NCBI GenBank assembly: GCA_021234155.1
Contig: JAJEKV010000093.1
Coordinates: 3,098,398-3,162,397, forward strand
DNA length: 64,000 bases
Reading direction: 5' to 3'
Source: Isoetes taiwanensis
Taxonomy: Eukaryota > Streptophyta > Lycopodiopsida > Isoetales > Isoetaceae
A program made the translations under genes and the position numbers. The notes beneath the pieces are model-generated. The model was given only the letters and a program-made list of their open reading frames with translations, searched no databases and had not been told where the DNA came from. Shown here in pieces: positions 26,000 through 38,229 of this stretch. Each line of letters starts with the position of its first letter. Position 1 is the first letter of the stretch.

Positions 26000-28900
26000 A
26001 CGGTCCTGAGCCGAGCTGGGCGTAGCCTGACGCAGGGATTAATGTAACAAGATTTCCGCATAACCATCAATGGCGAATGTTTTTCTTTCTCAACGAATGG
26101 GACAGCCTGTGGACTTTAATGCTTACCGACGGAGTATTCCGTCGTGTCGCATTCGCATTACCGACAATCCACTCAGGTTATCCTGATAAACACGGATGAG
26201 GTCATCGATGTTCCACCGATGGCCATCACGGGCGCATGGATGGCCGTAGCAGCCAAGAGATGGTTATGGAATGGGGTCATGGCATGTCCGGGAAAACCAC
26301 CGAATTATGTTCTGATAAACCACATCCTGTGCAATTCAACAAGTTGGGGTTTAAAGCCGCTTTGCCGTAACCATATCCGCATCGCTGCCGAATCATTGTC
26401 TCATGAGTTATGGCAAAGAATCCAAACCTGCGTACGTTGCATGTAAGGCAACAAGGCTACATTCCTATATAAGCCCAACCCGACTTAAATTCAAAGGTGT
26501 CAACTGGGAATTAAATCACATTTTCTCGGAAAACTCAAAGTCAACTTTAAAGATTAACTTCGGGTAATAATTTGAAGTCAGCGACAACATGGGATGTAGT
26601 ATGCATATTTTTGTGGTGCCGTGGATCTCCATCATATATCAAGCAGACAGCGTAGTCCAAGGTCGCTATGGACCAACCGGGCCAGCCTTGTTCCGTACCA
26701 TGCTAAGAAGCTGAATTTTGGTTTTGAAATGGATCAAGACATATGACTTATTATTGGGAATGAAAAACTCAAGTTCATGCACTGCCGATTTGTTTTGTAA
26801 CAAGCCATTTATTATTACTATAAATTCTCTATCACGCATTGTAAAACAGTCCTCGGGGATTTTTCGCAACAAGGCAATGCAGTAGAGATTGCATCACAAT
26901 TAAAATATGTTAGAACGTGATAACATCTCAAGGAGTAAGTGGCCACTATTATCTACTACTAATACCATGAAAGGTATTTTCTCCGTAGCTCAATGCCTCC
27001 TCACTCTGTAGTATTTTCTAGCATTTGGCTATGACTTGCACCACGAGGTGGTATATGTAAAGCTCCACCGGGATTAAGGATGTAGACCACTTGGATCTAG
27101 CTAGGTTCACCTTATGCTCTACGTATTGTATAGAAATTTCCATTTCCTTTTGAAACTGTGGACTTTATTTTCTTAATCTAAACACATGACATGTGTCCAA
27201 TATTTAATTGGTATGTGATATAACCTTCCTTTCAAACTACTTAAATTCAATAACTCAAATGGAAGAGTGATCTGTTCATTAAAAGGGGACAAAAGACAAT
27301 ATAAATGTAACTTACCAGAAGCGGTTTTGTGAAGGATTTGAGGATTGGGCCCCGCTTTGACTTATTCTAACCATAATTTGGAAGTGTTTGGCAACGCTTT
27401 GCTATGCCATTCACAGCTTCCAGTGAAGGTGCACCTTAAGCATGAAATTGAGAGTTTCATGAAGTTCTTTGTGATGTTATGCACGAAAAGACATATTATG
27501 GGTACTATTTTATGGTTAATGATCCATGAGTTTTAAGCAGCAAAGAACAACCTGTGGTAAGAAGACACTGTGGTGTTATGACCTTCATCATAATTGGTGC
27601 TCTTGTATAGTGTCCCTATGATATTGCAAACATCATTGAGTAAAGAGTTGCAAAGTATGGCACAAGATTGAATGCCTTGAATAGGCCAAAGACCTAAGCA
27701 GCGCCACCGCTGTGGTTTTAAAAGGATGACATGCATGTCATGTTGGGAACTCATGATAGATGCTATCCATATAATAATCTAGAATCCATCAATGAAGCAT
27801 ACTTGGGGAATTAGCCAGTTGTTGTCAATTTGTTGGAGAACAAGGAACAAGAAATCGAGGGTTGTAGATGATCTAGTATGTTAGTGGACATGATTCCTCG
27901 AGGAGGAGCTATCCCACCTTAACAAATGATCCGTCGGGTTAAAACCGGCATCGCTAGGTTAGATAAACTCTGAAAGAAACTTATCAAAGCCGGGTAACAT
28001 TATCTAATTGAGGATTGGCAGCATGCTAAAAGGCATGATTACCCCAACATTTAAGCTTATGTATGAGGATCCATTATAAGATATTTGTTTGCAAAAAGAC
28101 TTGTGTTGGCCGTAGGTTGTATAGTACCGGTATGGGACTAAGCTCAGTGTAGTCCAATAATCCATACACATTTGATAATTAACCGCGATAATTGATTGCA
28201 TGAAGTAATAGAGTATGGGAGTTCCAATCGCCACTAAAGAAAGCTAGGGATTCTCAAGGCACTTGTTGAAACAAGTGGCCTCGAATTCAATTCCTATTAC
28301 GGTTACGGAGGTTACTTGGTAGAATCGTGGATAGTTGACAAGGTGACCCGAAGGACCTTAAACAAGATCGAAGATGAGATATGCCTTATATAAGTAGCAT
28401 ATATTCGATTCAAGGCCTGTGATTGGACAAAGATGAAGTTGTAATTGCCTTCCTCGGGAAGGTGAATTATTAATTCATACAATGATTTAGTCGCAGATCA
28501 AGGTTTGGCCTTGAAGCCTTTTTGTCAAGAAAAATTGACATTCCCCTATGCTATTACCTAAAGAGTACTTATGGGACCATTATGGCTTATCGCCTAATCA
28601 TAGTGCACAAGCATGCAACAAAAACGTAACTCTTCTAGAACAAGGCTTGCAAGTAGTTTAAGAGCTACATTCATCCGTCGTTATCCCCCCGAATACCGCC
28701 CAAGTTTTATAGACATGAAATACATAGCATACATTACTATGCATACATCGCTAACTAAATGCCTTTTGTCAAATGAAATGGTTCGGTAAAAGCTCTAAGA
28801 GCAAATGCCGAAAGTAAATTTATTTAAGGCTTTTGACAAACCTACTTGTGCATGCCCTCGTGATTTAGACCATGGTTATTTCAGCATGCTCTATAGCCCT

Positions 28901-29240
28901 ATTTTTGTTACTGAATCTGACAGAATAATTTGAGAGAGTTCTGAAGGCAATCGAGACTGAAGGATATTGATTGAGATTGTAACAAACAAAGCAATCGGGT
29001 CTGTTCATGATTGTATTGGAGATTGAATCGATAGGTTTTGCACTATTCCTGTTTGCCCTGTTCTTAACACTCGGAAGTAAAAAAGAAACTAAAGACTAAC
29101 CTATCTATGCAAGAAAGAACTAACCTGGGGAACCAACTTGTAGATTGAATTGAGCTGTAGATCGAATCGAGCATCACTTAGCCGGTTAGATCATTTCCAG
29201 AGCGGATATCCAACAATAGGGGCGACCGATAGCTTATAGG
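26000..29240. other. Spacer without a recognisable gene
   Basis: AT-rich plant-like sequence. A 100-codon plus ORF (26,144-26,446) and a few shorter ones show no known motif or splice pattern. Bases 26,073-26,090 serve as an anchor to the left arm. I see no tRNA, rRNA or clear transposon ends here. Confidence 0.4.
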
Positions 29241-29249
29241 GATAGTGGG

Positions 29250-29345
29250 TTTGGAGCAGTTTTCGGCATATTTGGGGTATATACTAGCATATGCCAAAAC
29301 CCACATGAACGAGGGTTTGCCCCCTTAGAGGCAACCCAAAAATAG
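29250..29345 (+). repeat. Dispersed repeat, copy 1 (partner at 50,578-50,690)
   Basis: About 95 bases from a TTTGGAGCAGTTTTCGG-like start to a GGTTTGCCCCCTTAGAGG-like end recur at 50,578-50,690 in the same orientation, with small gaps in the middle. The shared 3' part (GAGGGTTTGCC, then TAGAG.CAACCCAAAAA) is the best conserved. Flanks beyond about 100 bp differ. It is probably the conserved end of a non-coding mobile element; the family is not recognised. Confidence 0.6.
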
Positions 29346-29349
29346 ACTT

Positions 29350-31847
29350 TTTGTTGCATGCTTATTTTTTTCTTAACTTTCATTATGCAAGGCTATGTGA
29401 AATATAGAGTTATTTTTGAATGTTTATTTTTAGCACACCAGCCCAACTAAGCCTACAGCCTTTCTTGCAATTCTAGCCTATCCACGAAATTTGAAGTGGC
29501 ACTTAAATTTGCCGTTGATCTAAAGATTTCAGCATCTAACTCAAGCTATGGAAATTAGAAATTGAACCAAGATGTATATGGAGATGCAATGGGTCATGGC
29601 CTTCAAGCACATCAATTCTTCTCCTCGGGTCCAATCGAACCCATTCTCCGCATTCATCCCGACGATGAACCTTCTCTAGAAAGACTTTATTGATCCGCTT
29701 TTATGGAAATGCTTTAGTTCTTTTGCTTCTGTCCCGATGATGTAGGGCTTTGCCTTGCTGTTTCAGAAGGATTCTTCCAAGCAAATTTGGATTTGCCTTG
29801 CTTCCAGATGCCTCAACTTCTTGATAAAGGCTATCAAATCATATTGATACCTCTCTGTTTTGGGCCCTTCTTCTAGTCCTGATATTCCTTTATCCGAAGT
29901 TTAAGGTGGTTAAAAGGAGCAAAAAGAGCTCTTATTTAATACGCTGGTCCATCATACTAAAACGAAAATGGATAAGCATTTCTGACCATCAACAAAACTT
30001 TAGGACTCGACTACACCCAACTGAGGTTGCTACCAGGATCGACGCCCAATTTGCTGCAGATGCTCTTGTAGTAACTGATCCGGTTTGAAGCCTGGGTAGT
30101 TTCTGAACCCTTATCACATTCAATAATATGGTATACAATGATTTTTGCAGTAATCTCAGATTTGGTACCTTTGCAGTTAGTATCTGCTTCTAAGCATCAG
30201 TTTTTCTATACCATATACCATACATGGACTAAGCTTAGATTTGATCGTCGTCGAAGGGAAAGTTTAGCAAAGTTTTGGTTATTGGATCTAAGAAGCAACC
30301 ATACTCTATAATATTGCTCCAGATCCCTGAATCCATTTCGACAAGGTATTTGGACTAAACCCTCACTTTCTTGGTTAGTGTAGATTCTAAATTTCCTTGT
30401 GTCAAATATAGTCTTGCACATATTCATCCATATGAAATATTGTTGTTCTGATATTTCAATGAATTTTCTCTTAGTTTCCTCTTTGACAACATGGCTTCAG
30501 GGGCATGAGGTTCTCAGAACAGATAGCATTGTGCATATCTATGCTCTATAAACCAGGTTAATATTTTCTCATTTTCTTCATAATAGAAACCAGAGCTTAT
30601 TTATTTTTCTATTCGAACGGTGGTACAAACTAAACTTGCAAACTTAACCTAGCTTCAACACTTTTATAGTCCTTTTGGTAATGCAGTTCAAGTATGGAAT
30701 CTGTGGGGTGAAGTTAACACCCGATCGATTTACTAGGTAAATAGCTTGCCCACTTTGTAATGACATTGGCTTTGTAGTGACAAGGAGGCTTTGTTGGCAC
30801 TGAGCTTAAAACTAAGAAGGCTATACTCAGAGCTTATTGGTCTTGAATTATGTATCTTACTATATATATGCAGTGGTTATATATGAAGTATAGAATTTTT
30901 TAGAGTCAAAACTTAAATCAAATTATTGTATGCTTTGTTGACTAACTAGCACTCATAATGCGTAAAGAACACTCATAAATTCTTTTTAACATGATAATCT
31001 TTAGTAATATCAAGTAATTAAACTTGCACACCTTTTTCCTATTGCGCCTCAAAATGTATAGACTACACAAACTCTAAGCGATAAGCAACATTCAATTTGT
31101 CCCTTATCACTTGTATCAATGTCACACTCTGAGGTGACAAAGAGGGAAAGGGATTCATTCATTATGCTTTACACATCGTCGAACCTCTTCTAAACCATTG
31201 CAACTCCATAAGCGCAGAAAACAAAACGAAATCCATCCAACAACCGTAAAACTGTACTAATACCAAGTAACTAAGTTAAATGTAAGCTCCAAACGTATAA
31301 ACATACATTCATTATGCTTTTTCTCACATTCAAAGACTCTTGGATAAAGTCCAGATAGCAAACATTTCATTATACAGGACCAACAACAACAGAAGCACAC
31401 CATCAAACTCCACTAGATAATCATGTCGAAATAAACTTCATGATTGTAACTTCTCTATCCCCACCCTATCCTTTACCCCCAGCCTGCATTTCTACTAGTT
31501 ATCTTGTTTATATGTGCAGCCTAAATCTACTACCAAGCCTTGACCAGTTTGGCCTTGCTAAAGCCTTATGGTGTGCCTTTTGCTAGTGTTTTAGACTTTA
31601 TTTTGCATGGTAAAAGGGGTCTTGCAAGGCCTGCTGCCTTCAATTTCCAACCCTGCATTCAACACATTCATAAGAAATTTATGTTTTCCTATCCTCATAA
31701 CATGGATCATAAGAGGAATATTCTATTGCTTGTACAGGGCATATTCTAGAGAAGACACGGCTATGGAGCTTAGCACCTTGCTCTTTCCTGCAGAGCTACC
31801 AACCCGAGTCCGGCGGTGCCCACATCTCTAGTAATCTCTGTTCGCCA
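29350..31847. other. Spacer and upstream region of the FAD synthase-like gene
   Basis: There is no recognisable gene. The last few hundred bases before 31,848 should hold the promoter and 5' UTR of the gene on plus, but I could not single out a TATA box with confidence. ORFs of 60-74 codons (29,906-30,088; 31,540-31,831) have no motifs. Confidence 0.35.
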
Positions 31848-34800
31848 ATGGAGATTCTCAAAGCCATCGATTCAAGCGCCGATGAGAGGTTGCGAGCCAA
31901 ATGCAAGCGTGCCCTTTACGTTATCGAGCGGACCCTTGCCCTCTATGGGTAATCTCACCTCTTCCTTTTATCATTCCATGTGTGTTTCTCGATATTAGAG
32001 CAAGAGTCGTGCCCATTTTTGTGGGTGGTATTCGAGCTAGCTGAATTCTGGCTTTATCAAAAGCTCATGTTGAAGTTTGCCTGATGCTGATGTCTGCATT
32101 TCTTTCTTTGGATCATCTATTCTGACCTTAAGATCTGTTTGTTAATTGTACAGTATAAGGTATAAGCTAAACTGATATTATGCTGCAGGTTTGATGGAGT
32201 AGCTTTTAGTTTCAATGGAGGAAAGGACTCTACGGTAATTGAAGATTTGGAAATCATTCCTGTTGTATTTTTCAATTGCCTGAAACCTTCTGTCCTATTA
32301 CTTTGCAGGCACTTTTGCATCTTCTGAGGGCTGGATATGCTGCTTTTGCAGCAGACAAACAAGATCAGTCACAACACAATATTAGAACTATTTACTTTGA
32401 GAGCCCTGATGCTTTTCCAGATATAGATTCGTTTACATACGACACAGCTAAATTGTAAGGACCGTGCTTTTTGTTTTCCTTCTTTCATAACGAGGCAACT
32501 AGTTTATAATTTGAGAAATAAGATTGAAAGTTACTATTGAACGCCAATGTTAATTTCCTGAACTATTCATTATGGTCCATGTTCCTTCTCATGAGGATAA
32601 AACTTTGAGCTGATTTTTACATCTCTAATGCTACTGGAATAGTATTTATTATCTATTGAAGGAGATTACTGTGCTGCTGGTAGTAATCGTCCAGCTCGTG
32701 GGATTTGCAACATGAGTATGTTGAAACTTAATGCACACTTATAATCATCCTGATTAAAGCATTTGGAGAAAATGATAAAGAATGTCATGTATATGAAAGG
32801 GAGATGAGTAGGAGGCAATTCAGGAGATCACTGCATCAAAAGCCATATATAAATCATAAATATCAGTGCCGCATCATTCCTGATTTAGCTGAGAAGTCAG
32901 GAGCCCCTTTATGCTTTTAAGGTGTTTGCTTTTATAGTTGACCATCTCTGGTATTAGTATTAGCCCTGTTCAATTGAGCTTACATGCCTACATTTTCCAT
33001 TTAGATATCATCTTGAGATTGAAGTACTACGCAGGATTTCAAGTCTGGAGTAGAAGCGCTTATTAAAGATTAAGCCTATTAAGGCCATCTTCCTTGGCAC
33101 ACGTATTGGGATCCAAATGCGGTATGTTAGTGATGGAATTTTGGATGTTGAAATTTGCAACGGAGTAGGAATAAGACAAATATTATTTGTTGTGGATGTG
33201 GGAAGGTGGGACAAGAGCAGTTTTCCCCAAGCTCAGCGGGGTGGCCACCATTTATGCGAGTGAACCCAATCTTGGACTGGTCATATAGGTATATAGATAT
33301 TATTAATTGGAGAAATATGTACTTTATAGATTCATCATTTATTGCCATTAATTCCAGGGATGTATGGGCATTTCTGCTGGACTGCAAAGTGCCATATTGC
33401 AAACTTTTATGATCAAGGGTAAACGACGCTCAATACTTATTCCATGTATACTTAAAGAAACCCATCTTTTGTAGAATTATTTTCATCTTGAATTTAGATG
33501 ATTTTATCGTGATAATAGACATAAACGAGGGTTTTTCGTGATTTTTAGATTCTTATCCAGGGCATAACTAGATATAGTTATGCCAGTATATGACTCTATT
33601 CTAAGGGGAGTATTCAAAAGAGGATTGACTTGATTGCCTGCATGAGAGAATTGTGGATTAATCCTGCTAGGGTTAATTGTATGTAATGAGATCATTGGGA
33701 AATCCTGGGAAGCCAAATGGATGTCTTTGAGACAATGTGTTTCAATGCAGCATACTGTATGTCTGTTATGCAATAGAACTTTGAAGTATACATGCAAATA
33801 AGAAATGCCATGCTGGAAAAGGAAAAGCTTTAAACTTGAGATAAGGAATTAATAGAGATATCAAAGACCTATCTCATGTTCAGCACACGAGAGTTTAGAC
33901 CCTTCTGTGATGACAACAATGTTCAAAGCAGGCTTCCTTTACATGCTTACTAAAGTTGATAAGAATTTGGCTTAAATATGCTGGATGTGGAAAATTGACT
34001 ATATTGGCTGTAGCTTTTTCATTTTGGCAGGTACACCTCCATAGGTAGCATACATGATACTGTTCCTAATGAAGCACTATGCTGCAAAAGTTTGACTCTC
34101 AAAGCGAGTGGGACTGAGAAGGATGCAAAAGAAAATGAAGGTTATAGACCAGCTTACCTCCTATGTGATGGAAGGCTTGAAAGAGCAGGAAGATTTAGAA
34201 AAGTTTCAAAGGACTCTAGTTTATGCCATGCGAGAATGGAGTAGTTGATGTTCAGGCTGATGGAGGCCCATTATTTTCAGCATCAATCCTGACAGTGGGA
34301 GACCATCTTCTGTGAGTAGCTTTAACTATCATTATTAGCAAAATATTGTTAAATCTGTTGTGGGCTACATATTGTCCTAATCCAAATTCTTTCAATTTCA
34401 TCAGAACTTAGAGGTTCTTCTTCATAAACCTCATAATCTAAAATAAAAGTTGTGACATCATCTGATCATGTTAACATTGATATTTTTTTATGATTAATTT
34501 TTATACATGTCCAAATGATGATTGTGACCTAATCAGCTAGAGTGAGAAGCGGTGCACATTTTATGGATTTTGGTGGCATGCACATAATGGTCCTGCAAGC
34601 TTATGTCTTTTTGTTATGACATTTTTTTTTGGCTATGTGTAGAAGAGGAGAGTCTGAAGACGTCATGGGGATTTTCTTGAGCAAGCATCTATACTTATTG
34701 GGATGGTCTGTAGCTTGTCGGATGATAGTTCCAAATGATGTAGGTTTACTTGATGTTTCTAGTTCTTATACATTGTACCATCTTTGATGCTGAAAAATCT

Positions 34801-36818
34801 GGGTTTAATAAACAATAACAACTCGGATCCTTAACATGTTATTCTCAGGAGAAAAACATTTCAGTCACACATGGAACCATGACTACCCATTTTCTTGCTA
34901 GTGATTGTGTTTTATACTCATGGTCTATACTCATTGGGATGGTCTGTGAATTGTCGGATGATAGTTCCAAATGATGTAGGTTTGCCTGATGCTTCTAGTT
35001 CTTATACATTGTACTATCTTTGATGCTGAAAGATCTGGGTTTAACAAACTATAACAACTCGGATCTGAACATGTTCTTCTCAGGAGAAAAACATTCCAGT
35101 CACACATGGAACCATGACTACCCCATTTTCTTGCTCGTGATTGTGTTTTATTAGATGCTACTTCTAGACCAGTCTGTTGGAGTGATTATGTTTGTAAATG
35201 CAGATTGATGCAATATGTGAAGAAGTGGAACGGAAATCAAGTACTAGTGACATTGTGAGTCATTTTGTTTATTCACCTTAGATTGTTTGTTGTTGAATAC
35301 TGCTATAAAAGCACTGTGTCGGCATATGGTTAGTTCTTTTTATTAAAGCTCATTTGCCTACGCTCATTAGTTTACAACTTTTGCCTGATGGCCATGAGCA
35401 TAAAGTGCAAAAAGAATGGCAGGTTGTTGTTACTGGTGGGGTGGGACCATTTCATTGTGACTTGACGATGGCAGGGATTGCAAAGGCTTTTTGGTGTCCG
35501 GCCTGGTGAGATTCATAAGTTCAGACCCTTGATAGTAACTTAGAAACCAGAAGACTGGTTTTGAACTTCTATTTTTCCTAATTGCACTTTCTTTTTTCTG
35601 CTCTTCTTCTTAAAGGTTTCTGATGAAGAGTTTGAGGAGTACCTTCGTAGCAAATTAGGCATTCCTTGCACAGGCGATGGGAATGAGGTTGGTTCATACC
35701 TATGAGTTTATTTTATTTTACCCTTCATCTGTAAGTACTGTATGCATTCCAGATGGCAAAACTACCAGAAGGTATTGCTCAATTACTGCACCGTAGAGAC
35801 CTGAATTTTCCTGTGGTAATTCCAACTTTATTTCCTTCAGTAGTTGTGTATCTGTTTGAATTACTTTGTTATGATTAAGGTTTGCTTCCTGTGGCAGATA
35901 AAATGTAGGAACGTGTTTGTCTTACCTGGGCCTACAATGAAGGATCTAGAAGCGCAATGCCAATGTCTGGTTGACTCAAGCAAACAAGGAGATTTGTTAC
36001 ATGTGCAAGAGCCCTTTACTCAGATCAGATTGCAAATACATCGCCCAGAAGTAAAAGGCTTGCGCTTTTTTGAGTAGAATTTGTATATTTTAAAATGCAG
36101 TAGTTGAGTCTGTAAACTGAACAATTTTTCCTTTTGTGTTGCTTATGCATTTAGATATGCAACTAAAGCAGGTTTACAATTGGCATTAATGCATGGGAGA
36201 AACTTAGGCAAACAATTGTATATGATATTCTTGGTTGGCTTGCATGCTTAGGTGGCGGTAGCAGGGCCTCTGGGGGTAATTGCTGCCGACTATCCAGATC
36301 TTACATTTGGTAAGATTCCATTTCTGGTGGTTTTTCTTGTTTCCATCATCATACTATGGAAGTAGCATGAAAGGATCTAGGGTTACATTTACATCTCTGC
36401 TTAGAAGAGCAGAAATAGTGGCTATATTATTCCACCAATCATGTTTTAGGATTAACCTCAAAGGAGTTCTTTTCTAGTCTGTTTATTCTAAGAGGGCTGA
36501 TAGAACACAGGAAACTGTTCTACTTCTAATTGCTCATTTCCAAGGATGATACCATTCAAAAGATTTAATTACAGATTGCATGGTTCGTTTTTCCCAACAG
36601 GTTGTTACCGTTGCTTAAAAGCAGAGGACTTAAAAGATCGGTTGATTTTAAGCATCATTGGAAAGGTTTGTCGAGGAGACAATTTGCGTTTTTAAGAGAG
36701 TGATAGATTGAATGTAAATGAGTCGTATTGGGTGTTACAGAATGCAGTTCGGGTGAAGTCTGCAGCTTGCAGGTTAAAGGAGGCTCTTGCTGCAGAAGAG
36801 CCTTTTGAGCTGATATAG
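31848..36818 (+). CDS. FAD synthase-like protein: PAPS-reductase-type domain plus molybdopterin-binding-like domain
   Basis: The protein matches the plant FAD synthetase / PAPS-reductase family (Arabidopsis At5g03430 type), which transfers AMP from ATP to FMN. Exons by GT-AG sites: 31,848-31,948; 32,189-32,234; 32,309-32,454; 33,005-33,121; 33,206-33,288; 33,358-33,418; 34,031-34,311; 34,643-34,739; 35,204-35,254; 35,423-35,505; 35,616-35,687; 35,753-35,815; 35,898-36,050; 36,252-36,309; 36,601-36,665; 36,741-36,818. The N-terminal half has the PP-loop SFNGGKDS spanning the exon 2/3 region, GTRIG, and [12 protein letters not shown]. The C-terminal half has TVGDHLL, VTGGVGP and DEEFEEYL, as in MoaB/CinA-like domains. 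The start ATG opens [15 protein letters not shown], as in relatives. Frames break in exons 4, 6, 7 and 10, mostly at homopolymers, so I favour consensus error over pseudogene. Exon boundaries in the frame-broken parts are approximate. Confidence 0.87.
34688..35153 (+). repeat. 236-bp tandem duplication inside the FAD synthase-like gene
   Basis: Copy 1 starts at 34,688 and copy 2 at 34,924; they are about 90% identical by eye. Copy 1 covers the last ~50 coding bases of exon 8, its GT donor, and intron sequence. Copy 2 repeats the same coding stretch and donor but lacks the upstream exon part and an obvious acceptor, so it probably lies within the intron and is not translated. Confidence 0.85.
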
Positions 36819-38079
36819 ATTCCATAAGAGGATCCATTGTATTTGCAGTACTTGTCATTGAATATAAATATTGATTACTACCTTTACATAGTTGTGTGAC
36901 AATAGTCGTTATTTATTTAAACTGTCAGTGTCTTCCAAGGAAGAACTGTTAGTACTATGCTGATGTGTATTAGAACTGTTAGAACTATGCTGACATGTAT
37001 GATGACATCACACTGCTGAATCACCATTTGTTGTTGACATGTTATTCTTATATGACCCATAGTCACGCTGCTTCACTAGTTAGAGCCTTTATTTGTTTTT
37101 TTTTAAAGACGAAAGACAATTTATATTAATAGGAAAACAAGATGCTAACGCATCTATGGGTTGCCCGTTGGAAAACCTGCAAGTGGCAAGAATTGATGTT
37201 ATGTATGACTTTTTATTCGTTGTAATACGTGCTTGATGGCACTATATAGATCACAACAAGGCATTACGAAAGGTCAACAAAATATGGCCCTGATACATAA
37301 AACATGCAATTGTTATAAAACACGTATAGAAACATGTATCATTTCAATAGTTGGATTCGATGATCGAGGTAGCCTAGGGCCCACCTCGTTTAGAGTATCT
37401 AGCACAACAATAGGTTTTTTGATATGGTAATTTAAGACCGTAGACCATATTTCTAAAACATTTAAATGGGTTTTTATTAATTCTAAATATGATCGCCATA
37501 TATCTCCTTTTTATTACCATTATATGACATCTACACATACCATGACACCGGAAAAGATATCTCATGTGAGATGATGTTAATGATATCTTATGTGAGATGG
37601 TGTTAATCACATGCCTTTAATTTGACATTTTTCTGTCTTTGATTTTGTCTTCTATTGAATAGTATTTGTGAATTGTTGGATGTAATGACTAGAAGTTAAA
37701 AGTTGATGTCGCAATATGAAGCCATAGAGAAGAATGCTACAAGCAAGATTATTGGAACTAGTAGCAACGAGAGAGAGCCTAAATACAATATAGCCATGGC
37801 AAAAATGTGGGTTTTTCAAATTATATTCTTGGTCATTTCCTTTTCAAGTGGAGCTTGTGGCAATGGCCATCTTCTTGGAACCCCTCATGGATGTGTTTTA
37901 AATGCTAGACTTTGTAGGTGGATAATGGATGGACTTGAGTAGACTTAGATTATAAAGATGAGCATTCATGGGCTCTATGTGCAAATTTGCAAACCATTTT
38001 TGAATATTGAATATGGATGTTTTATTGGGCTAATGGAATAGTTCGTTGTGCTTGGCATTGTAATTATTTTGTCGTATAT
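36819..38079. other. 3' region of the FAD synthase-like gene and spacer
   Basis: The 3' UTR and poly(A) signal of the gene should lie in the first few hundred bases. At 37,088-37,130 a T-rich run followed by a segment whose reverse complement reads ATTAATATAAATTGTCTTTC before an A-rich tract resembles the 3' end of a minus-strand LINE remnant. A 79-codon ORF (37,703-37,942) has a hydrophobic stretch but no recognised family. Confidence 0.35.
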
Positions 38080-38225
38080 TCCCTAGTGGAATTAGACAAC
38101 GTAAATATCTAATGGCCCATTAATTCTTTACTACTATTTCAGTGGGTAATGGTTCTAATAACCATCAATGGAAAAGTGAGCACCCCTAATTCCCTAGTGG
38201 AGTTCAACAATGTAAATATCTAAGG
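38080..38225 (+). repeat. Dispersed repeat with an internal duplication (partner at 59,351-59,434)
   Basis: Bases 38,111-38,193 recur at 59,351-59,434 in the same orientation with only a few differences (shared core TTAATTCTTTACTACTATTT, then GGTTCTAATAACCATC). Within this locus an element of about 33 bases (ATTCCCTAGTGGA..., ending GTAAATATCTAA) occurs at about 38,083 and again at 38,189, flanking the shared block. This looks like a short non-coding transposon remnant with duplicated ends. Confidence 0.65.
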
Positions 38226-38229
38226 GGAC

